From an uncultured SAR86 cluster bacterium (GTDB taxonomy: Bacteria > Pseudomonadota > Gammaproteobacteria > Magnimaribacterales > D2472): a stretch of DNA of 32,688 nucleotides. The translations under genes were made by a program, and so were the position numbers. The DNA is taken from assembly GCA_902509555.1 (NCBI GenBank), contig CABWYS010000010.1, forward strand, positions 1 through 32,688. The letters are read 5' to 3'. The notes under the pieces are model-generated. The model did not search any database and was not told where the DNA came from. It saw only the letters and a list, made by a program, of their open reading frames with translations. Below are positions 26,503-32,688 of the stretch, piece after piece (positions within the stretch are counted from its first letter, which is position 1; each line of letters starts with the position of its first letter).

Positions 26503-27924
26503 ATGTCTGACCATCTTAAATTTTATATAAATGGGGAATGGGTTGATCCATTGGGCTCAGAAACAATAGAAGTTATCAATCCATCTGATGAATCTGTCAT
26601 TGGCTCTATATCAGCCGGAACAAAGGAAGATATAGACCTAGCTGTTGCGTCCGCTAAACAAGCTTTCAAAACTTTTGGCTTTTCTTCCAAAGAAGAAAGA
26701 ATTCTGTTGCTTGAAAATATTATTTCCGAATATGAAAAACGCTCCGAAGAATTAGCAAAAACAATTTCAGATGAAATGGGTGCGCCATTATGGTTATCAA
26801 ATGTTGCTCAAGTGACCTCAGGCTTATCTCATTTTAAAGATACTTTAGAGGTATTAAAAACCTTTGAATTTGAAGAGATTGAAAATAATTATTTAGTAAG
26901 AAAAGAGCCAATAGGTGTCATTGGGATGATTACTCCATGGAATTGGCCTATGAATCAAATGTGTACAAAAGTGGCCTCTGCTATTGCATCAGGATGCACC
27001 ATGGTGTTAAAACCAAGTGAAATAACGCCATTTTGTGGAATGATATTTGCTGAAATACTAGATGCTGCAAAAGTTCCAGCAGGAGTCTTTAATTTAGTGA
27101 ATGGAATGGGTCCAATTGTTGGCGCTGCTCTATCTGAGCATAAAGATATCGATATGATGCATTTCACTGGCTCAACACGAGCTGGTGTTGCAGTTGCTAT
27201 AGCATCAGCTCCAACTGTGAAGAGAGTTGCTCAGGAGCTTGGAGGTAAGTCAGCTAACATCATCTTGGATGATGCTGATATTGAAAAAGCTGCTAGTGCT
27301 GGCGCAAACCATTGTTTTATGAATACTGGTCAATCATGTAATGCGCCAACAAGAATGCTCATTTCATCTAAAAACTATGACAGGGCTGTAGAAGCTGCTG
27401 TAGAAGTTGCTAACTCAACAGTGGTAGGCTCGCCAGAAGTTGAGGGAGTCAAAATTGGACCAATCTCTAATAAAGTTCAGTATGAAAAAGTGCAAAGGTT
27501 AATTCAAATCGGAATTGATGAAGGCGCAAGATTAGTTGCTGGAGGATTAGGAAGACCCGAAGGTTTGTCAGAAGGTTACTTTGTAAAACCAACAGTTTTT
27601 GCTGATGTGACAAATGAAATGACAATTGCGAGAGAGGAAATTTTTGGACCTGTGCTTAGCATACTAAAGTATGAGTCAGAAGATGAGGCTATTGAAATTG
27701 CTAATGATACTGAGTATGGATTAGCTGGATATGTCCAATCTGGAGATGAGGATCATGCAAAACAAGTTGCTAGGAGAATCAGAGCTGGTCAAATAAGTAT
27801 CAATGGTGGCGTAAGAGGTCCAGCAGCACCTTTTGGTGGATTTAAAACCTCTGGTAATGGCAGAGAACATGGTATGTCTGGGCTGATGGAATGCCTGGAG
27901 ACTAAAGCTATTATTGGTAATTAA
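26503..27924 (+). CDS. NAD(P)-dependent aldehyde dehydrogenase
   Basis: MITPWNWPMNQMCTKVASAIASGCTMVLKPSEITPFCG; VAQELGGKSANIILDDADIEKA; FMNTGQSCNAPTRMLI; EEIFGPVLSIL. SD gagg upstream. Confidence 0.95.
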   Translation: MSDHLKFYINGEWVDPLGSETIEVINPSDESVIGSISAGTKEDIDLAVASAKQAFKTFGFSSKEERILLLENIISEYEKRSEELAKTISDEMGAPLWLSNVAQVTSGLSHFKDTLEVLKTFEFEEIENNYLVRKEPIGVIGMITPWNWPMNQMCTKVASAIASGCTMVLKPSEITPFCGMIFAEILDAAKVPAGVFNLVNGMGPIVGAALSEHKDIDMMHFTGSTRAGVAVAIASAPTVKRVAQELGGKSANIILDDADIEKAASAGANHCFMNTGQSCNAPTRMLISSKNYDRAVEAAVEVANSTVVGSPEVEGVKIGPISNKVQYEKVQRLIQIGIDEGARLVAGGLGRPEGLSEGYFVKPTVFADVTNEMTIAREEIFGPVLSILKYESEDEAIEIANDTEYGLAGYVQSGDEDHAKQVARRIRAGQISINGGVRGPAAPFGGFKTSGNGREHGMSGLMECLETKAIIGN

Positions 27925-28734
27925 TTAATCCAATAAGTCTGGCTCTTTTTTAGTAATCATATCTAAAAGGGGTTGGAAACTTGCCCAAGCTGCTAGATCG
28001 TTGGCTATAAATTCTCTTGTTTTAATTGCAGTATCATGGGGAATCTTAGTGGTTTCCCCGGCAGCATCAGCCATAAGTTGGGAATGGCAGCATCTTTCCA
28101 TTGAAAAATAATACCAAAGAGCTATATCTATTGATGGCCCTGTAGTTAAGATGCCGTGATTTTGAAGGAATAGAACTGTTTTGTCTCCAAGAGCATTTGC
28201 GATTCTGTCTCCTTCTTCAGTTTCTTCTACAACTCCTGAAAAATGATTATGTATTGCTTGCCGTTCATAAAAAGCACACGAGTCCTGAGAAATAGGATCA
28301 AGCAATTTTCCAAAAGTTGAAAAAGTTCTTCCGTACAGTGAATGTGAGTGAGCTGCAGCGTTAACATCTGGCCTAGCTTTATGAAGCCTTGAGTGAATTG
28401 CAAAAGCTGCGACATTTACAGGTCTTTCACCTTGCACAACTTCACCATCATGATTAACAAGGAGCAGGTCGGACACTTTGATTTGACTAAAGTGAACACC
28501 TAGTGGATTTACCCAAAAATGATCGCTAAACTCAGGATCTCTCAGTGTAATATGCCCAGCGACCCCCTCATCGAAGCCAAAATGAGAAAATAATCTAAAT
28601 CCAGCAGTTAGCCTTTGTAATTGATCTCTTCTTGTTTCTTCAATTGTTTTGCATTCTACCATTTCAATGCCTTTAGGCTTATTTGGTAGCTTGCCTTTAT
28701 TAATATCGATGCTAATTGGTACAACTTTTGCCAT
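27925..28734 (-). CDS. Class II aldolase/adducin family protein
   Basis: FGFDEGVAGHITLRDPEFSDHFWVNPLGVHFSQIK; AAAHSHSLYGRTFSTFGKLLDPISQDSC; LFLQNHGILTTGPSIDIALWYYFSMERCC. Confidence 0.9.
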   Translation of the reverse strand: MAKVVPISIDINKGKLPNKPKGIEMVECKTIEETRRDQLQRLTAGFRLFSHFGFDEGVAGHITLRDPEFSDHFWVNPLGVHFSQIKVSDLLLVNHDGEVVQGERPVNVAAFAIHSRLHKARPDVNAAAHSHSLYGRTFSTFGKLLDPISQDSCAFYERQAIHNHFSGVVEETEEGDRIANALGDKTVLFLQNHGILTTGPSIDIALWYYFSMERCCHSQLMADAAGETTKIPHDTAIKTREFIANDLAAWASFQPLLDMITKKEPDLLD

Positions 28735-28782
28735 AATGAATCCCTTAAAGTGTAAAATAGTTTACCCAATTACGGAGCGAAT

Positions 28783-30168
28783 ATGAAATATAGAGTCGAA
28801 AAAGACACAATGGGAGAGGTAAATGTTCCTCATGATGCACTTTGGGGGGCTCAAACTCAACGTGCGCTAGAAAACTTTAAAATTAGCGGTATTAAATTTG
28901 CTTTTCCTTTTGGAAGGAGTTTTATAGAGGCCTTAGGTGTAATTAAGTTTGCTGCAGCAGCATCCAATCAACAATTGAAGTTGCTTGACTCACGAAAAGC
29001 GAAGGCAATTAAAATTGCATCAAAAGAAGTGTTAGCAGGAAATCATGATAGCCAATTTCCACTAGATGTTTTTCAAACCGGCTCTGGAACCAGCACTAAT
29101 ATGAATGCAAATGAGGTGATTGCAAATTTAGCTTCAAAAAAAGCTCGTATTAAAATCAATGCAAATGATCATGTAAATATGAGTCAAAGCAGTAATGATG
29201 TTATCCCAACAGCAATTTGCATTTCTGCATTATTAGATACGCAAAGACTTTTGTTGCCATCGCTGGATAGTCTTATTGAAGTTATTGATAAGAAAGCATT
29301 ATCACTTAAGGGTCAAGTTAAAACAGGAAGAACGCACTTAATGGATGCGATGCCCATAGATTTTTCACAAGAATTATCAGGATGGAGCGCTCAATTAAAA
29401 GCTGTGAAGAAGTCTATTATTTCAGCTGCAAAAGAAATGTCACAGTTACCCCAAGGTGGAACTGCTATTGGAACAGGAGTTAATGCTCACAAGGATTTTG
29501 GAAAAGTATTTGCTTCTGAGGTTTCAAAATTGACAAAATTAAATGTAAAGACGTCAATAAATTACTTCAAATCTTTAAGTGCTCAAGACTCTGCTGCGCA
29601 ATTATCGTCTAGTGTCAAAAATCTTAGCTTGGTATTGACTAAAATATCTAATGATTTGAGGTGGATGAATAGTGGCCCGCTTACTGGTCTGGGAGAAATC
29701 GAACTCGAAGCTTTGCAACCAGGGAGTAGCATTATGCCTGGTAAGGTAAATCCAGTGATACCGGAAGCAGTTGCTATGGCTTGTGCCGATGTTATTGGAA
29801 ACGATGTAACAGTATCCATAGCAAGTCAGTCAGGAAATTTTCAATTAAATGTAATGCTTCCAGTAATTGCATACAATTTACTTAAAAGTATTAGCCTGAT
29901 GTCTAATTCCATGCCACTTTTGGCAAATAAAGCAATTAAAACTTTTAAAGTTAATAAAAAGAATATTGAAGAATCACTTGGCATGAATCCAATATTGGTA
30001 ACAGCATTGAATAGAGAAATCGGTTATGAAAAGGCTGCCTATATTGCTAAAAAAGCATATAAAGAAAAAAGGTCTATTATTGATGTTGCTCATGAAGAAA
30101 CTGGGTTATCGCTTAAGCAATTAAAGACTTTATTAAATCCTGCAAAACTCACAAAGGGCGGGGTATGA
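28783..30168 (+). CDS. fumC: Fumarate hydratase class II
   Basis: FQTGSGTSTNMNANEVIANLA; NDHVNMSQSSNDVIPTA; GRTHLMDAMPIDFSQELSGW; GSSIMPGKVNPVIPEAVAM. SD ggag upstream. Confidence 0.96.
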   Translation: MKYRVEKDTMGEVNVPHDALWGAQTQRALENFKISGIKFAFPFGRSFIEALGVIKFAAAASNQQLKLLDSRKAKAIKIASKEVLAGNHDSQFPLDVFQTGSGTSTNMNANEVIANLASKKARIKINANDHVNMSQSSNDVIPTAICISALLDTQRLLLPSLDSLIEVIDKKALSLKGQVKTGRTHLMDAMPIDFSQELSGWSAQLKAVKKSIISAAKEMSQLPQGGTAIGTGVNAHKDFGKVFASEVSKLTKLNVKTSINYFKSLSAQDSAAQLSSSVKNLSLVLTKISNDLRWMNSGPLTGLGEIELEALQPGSSIMPGKVNPVIPEAVAMACADVIGNDVTVSIASQSGNFQLNVMLPVIAYNLLKSISLMSNSMPLLANKAIKTFKVNKKNIEESLGMNPILVTALNREIGYEKAAYIAKKAYKEKRSIIDVAHEETGLSLKQLKTLLNPAKLTKGGV

Positions 30169-30506
30169 CAGAACTTTCGAAGGGAACTTGTAGTGCATGT
30201 GAAATAGGCGCTCCATTAGTTCCGCATGATCAACAGATAGAGCTTTTAAACGATCTAGATGGTTGGATTATTGATAATTCAGATATCTCAAAACTCATAA
30301 AAGAATTTAAATTTAATAATTATGAGCATTCTATTGCTTTTACTAATTTAATTGCTGATTTGGCAGAATCACAAGATCATCATCCAAAAATTACTCTCGA
30401 ATGGGGAAGTGTTTGCTTGGAGTGGTGGTCGCATAAAATTATGGGTTTGCACATGAATGATTTTATTTGTGCTGCTAAATCTGATGAGATTTTTGACACA
30501 TTGTAG
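30165..30506 (+). CDS. phhB: 4a-hydroxytetrahydrobiopterin dehydratase (pterin-4a-carbinolamine dehydratase)
   Basis: CSACEIGAPLVPHDQQIELLNDLDGWII; LAESQDHHPKITLEWGSVCLEWWSHKIMGLHMNDFICAAKSDEI. Overlaps fumC by 4 bp. Confidence 0.9.
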   Translation: MTELSKGTCSACEIGAPLVPHDQQIELLNDLDGWIIDNSDISKLIKEFKFNNYEHSIAFTNLIADLAESQDHHPKITLEWGSVCLEWWSHKIMGLHMNDFICAAKSDEIFDTL

Positions 30507-30570
30507 TGCTCAGATAGAGTTTAACTAATAGCTCTCTAAAACCAATCTTTTTTTTAATAAAGGCTTACGC

Positions 30571-30576
30571 TATAAT
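30571..30576 (+). promoter_or_regulatory. Perfect -10 hexamer TATAAT 6 bp upstream of the guaB start codon
   Basis: cgcTATAATccgttATG; no convincing -35 at 16-18 bp (T-tract) and no Shine-Dalgarno between it and the ATG. Confidence 0.4.
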
Positions 30577-30581
30577 CCGTT

Positions 30582-32045
30582 ATGGAAAAGATCAAATATA
30601 AAGCCCTAACCTTTGATGACGTACTGCTTTTGCCGAGATTTACGGATTTTCTTCCTGCCGAAGCTCAATTAGAAACAAGGGTCTCAAGAAACATCTCATT
30701 AAAAATTCCTCTAGTATCCGCTGCAATGGATACAGTGACGGAAGCTGCTATGGCAATTGCGCTTGCTGAAAATGGTGGGATTGGAATTCTGCATAAAAAT
30801 AACTCAATTGAAGATCAGGCCGCAGAAGTTAGAGCTGTAAAAAAATATGAAAGTGGAGTCGTTAGAGATCCTTCAACCATTCAATCAACCAAAACTATAA
30901 GTGAGCTCATGCAATTAACAAATGAGCTCAGCATTTCTGGTATGCCAGTTGTTGATAATGGAAAATTAATGGGAATTGTTACTAGGAGAGACTTTAGATA
31001 TGCCGATAACTTATCTGATCTAGTTTCTTCAATTATGACGCCATATGAAAAATTAATTACAGTAAAAGAAGGCTTTGATCAAGAAGAGGTCAAGAAATTA
31101 ATGTACAACAATAGAATTGAAAAAATTCTAGTGACCGATGAAGACAACTCTTTAACTGGATTGGTTACCATGAAAGATATTGATAAATCTGCCGAGCATC
31201 CCCTTGCAACTAAAGATTCTAGAGGTCAGTTGCAAGTTGGTGCTGCTCTTGGAACTGGAGAAGAAACCCTAGACAGGGCTCGGGCTTTATCTGAGGCAGG
31301 AGTTGATTTATTGGTAATAGATAGCGCTCATGGTCATTCTCAGAATGTAATTGATACTATCAAGCTCATAAAAAAAGAGCTTCCAGATATAGATGTTATG
31401 GGTGGTAATGTTGCAACTCCCGAGGGAGCTCAAGCCTTGATAGATGCTGGTGTTGATTCAGTTAAAATTGGGATGGGTCCCGGGTCAATTTGCACAACTA
31501 GAATTATTGCAGGAATTGGAGTTCCCCAGATCACAGCTATCCTTTCAATAAAAGAAAAGCTTTCCACTAGTTCTGTTCCACTTATTGCTGATGGGGGCAT
31601 CAGATTTTCAGGCGATGTTTCCAAAGCGCTTGCCGCTGGAGCAGATGCAGTGATGTTAGGTGGTATTTTTGCAGGAACAGAAGAGGCTCCCGGAGAGTTG
31701 GAACTTTATCAAGGAAGAAGCTTTAAAACCTATAGAGGAATGGGCTCTATCGGAGCAATGTCTGAGAGAAATGATACAAACAGATACTCTCAAGATGGCA
31801 TAAGTAATGAGAAGTTGGTACCTGAAGGGGTGGAAGGAAGAGTGCCTTTTAAAGGTTGGGTTGTAAATGTAATCGATCAATTAATTGGAGGTATAAGACA
31901 AAGCATGGGATATGTTGGATGCAAATCAATCAAGGAGATGCATAAAGAAACTCAATTTGTTGAGATTACAAATGCTGGAATTACTGAAAGTCATGTTCAT
32001 GACGTAATGATCACAAAAGAAGCTCCAAATTATCAAAGAAGCTAA
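30582..32045 (+). CDS. guaB: Inosine-5'-monophosphate dehydrogenase
   Basis: ALTFDDVLLLPRFTDFLP; SAAMDTVTEAAMAIALAENGGIGILHKN; two CBS repeats; GMGPGSICTTRIIAGIGVPQ; ADGGIRFSGDVSKALAAGADAVMLG; YRGMGSIGAM. Confidence 0.97.
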   Translation: MEKIKYKALTFDDVLLLPRFTDFLPAEAQLETRVSRNISLKIPLVSAAMDTVTEAAMAIALAENGGIGILHKNNSIEDQAAEVRAVKKYESGVVRDPSTIQSTKTISELMQLTNELSISGMPVVDNGKLMGIVTRRDFRYADNLSDLVSSIMTPYEKLITVKEGFDQEEVKKLMYNNRIEKILVTDEDNSLTGLVTMKDIDKSAEHPLATKDSRGQLQVGAALGTGEETLDRARALSEAGVDLLVIDSAHGHSQNVIDTIKLIKKELPDIDVMGGNVATPEGAQALIDAGVDSVKIGMGPGSICTTRIIAGIGVPQITAILSIKEKLSTSSVPLIADGGIRFSGDVSKALAAGADAVMLGGIFAGTEEAPGELELYQGRSFKTYRGMGSIGAMSERNDTNRYSQDGISNEKLVPEGVEGRVPFKGWVVNVIDQLIGGIRQSMGYVGCKSIKEMHKETQFVEITNAGITESHVHDVMITKEAPNYQRS

Positions 32046-32054
32046 CTCACTTTC

Positions 32055-32688
32055 TTAAAGAAATATAAATTTAGATAAAAATATTAAAGTTAGAAACCAG
32101 GCTCCGGCAGATATTTGTGCAATCCTTCCTAATGCAATTTTTAGCACCACATAAGATATAAAGCCTAGGGCAATTCCGTTTGCAATAGAAAAAGTCAGTG
32201 GAATCATAACAATGATGATTAAGGCTGGAAGAAGTTCAGATGTATCTGACCAGTTCAACCTCTCCATTCCACTCAACATCAATATCGCTACATATATAAG
32301 CGCTCCGGAAGTAGCATGCGCAGGTATTATGCTTGCCAAAGGTGAAAAGAATATTGCAATCAAGAATAAAAAGCCCACGGTTACAGCGGTCAACCCTGTC
32401 CTACCACCAGCCTCAACACCAGCAGAACTTTCTACATAGCTTGTAACCGGTGCGCATCCTAAAAAAGCTCCAACTGCACTAGAGGAGCTATCAGCTTTGA
32501 GAGCTTTATCAAGATTATCCACATTTCCAGATTCATCAACTAACTTTGCTTGATTAGCTACCCCAAGAAGTGTCCCTGCGGTGTCAAATAAATTTACAAA
32601 TAGAAACGACATAATCACACTGATCATTGCCAAATCAAGCGCTCCCAAAATATCTAATTTCATAAATACAGGCATAAAAGCTGGGGGG
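32055..32688 (-). CDS. NCS2-family (AzgA-like) purine permease, C-terminal part; gene truncated by window edge
   Basis: SFLFVNLFDTAGTLLGVANQAKL; LKADSSSSAVGAFLGCAPVTSYVESSAGVEAGGRTGLTAVTVGFLFL. Frame stays open to the window end (…PPAFMPVFMKLD), so the ORF-track Met is internal. Confidence 0.92.
   Translation of the reverse strand, partial: PPAFMPVFMKLDILGALDLAMISVIMSFLFVNLFDTAGTLLGVANQAKLVDESGNVDNLDKALKADSSSSAVGAFLGCAPVTSYVESSAGVEAGGRTGLTAVTVGFLFLIAIFFSPLASIIPAHATSGALIYVAILMLSGMERLNWSDTSELLPALIIIVMIPLTFSIANGIALGFISYVVLKIALGRIAQISAGAWFLTLIFLSKFIFL

Noticed and set aside
32051-32063. tttcttaaagaaa palindrome at the guaB / permease junction as a terminator
   Set aside because: All A/T-rich stem except one pair type, very weak hairpin and overlaps the permease coding end; not a convincing intrinsic terminator.
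1-32688. CRISPR array, anti-phage island, integron or transposon
   Set aside because: No regularly spaced direct repeats, no Cas/restriction/transposase/integrase motifs in any supported ORF; the only tandem repeat is the in-frame PAPT linker.

Overview
The window is an AT-rich, gene-dense bacterial chromosome segment. By gene content it looks like a streamlined marine gammaproteobacterium; that taxonomic guess is inference. I see no CRISPR array, rRNA, IS element or prophage. From left to right: (i) a GfcB/YjbF-type lipoprotein gene convergent with a Thr/Pro/Ala-rich exported protein resembling GfcA/YjbE, separated by a perfect bidirectional terminator hairpin; (ii) tRNA-Pro(GGG); (iii) a luciferase-like (LLM) oxidoreductase divergent from aceE-aceF-SDR, with a palindromic operator-like site between them; (iv) an HsaA-like flavin monooxygenase / acyl-CoA dehydrogenase-fold gene divergent from a translationally coupled esterase / esterase-lipoprotein / DUF3604-lipoprotein operon; (v) a TerB-like gene and a sugar transferase, divergent from a compact ~11-kb, 11-gene operon (15287-26420) holding two NDP-sugar epimerase/dehydratase genes, a PQQ-type sugar dehydrogenase, Gfo/Idh, a GmhA-like SIS isomerase, an IMPase-like phosphatase, a 2-hydroxyacid dehydrogenase, an HpcH/HpaI aldolase, a KdsB-like cytidylyltransferase, an ELM1-family protein and a photolyase; (vi) an aldehyde dehydrogenase, a class II aldolase-family protein, fumC, a PhhB-like dehydratase, guaB and a truncated NCS2 purine permease. 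The best candidate for something undescribed is the isomerase-phosphatase-dehydrogenase-pyruvate aldolase-cytidylyltransferase-ELM1 run. It reads like an alternative route to a CMP-activated 2-keto-3-deoxy (KDO-like) sugar that uses a pyruvate aldolase instead of a PEP synthase. This is a hypothesis from gene order and family assignment only.
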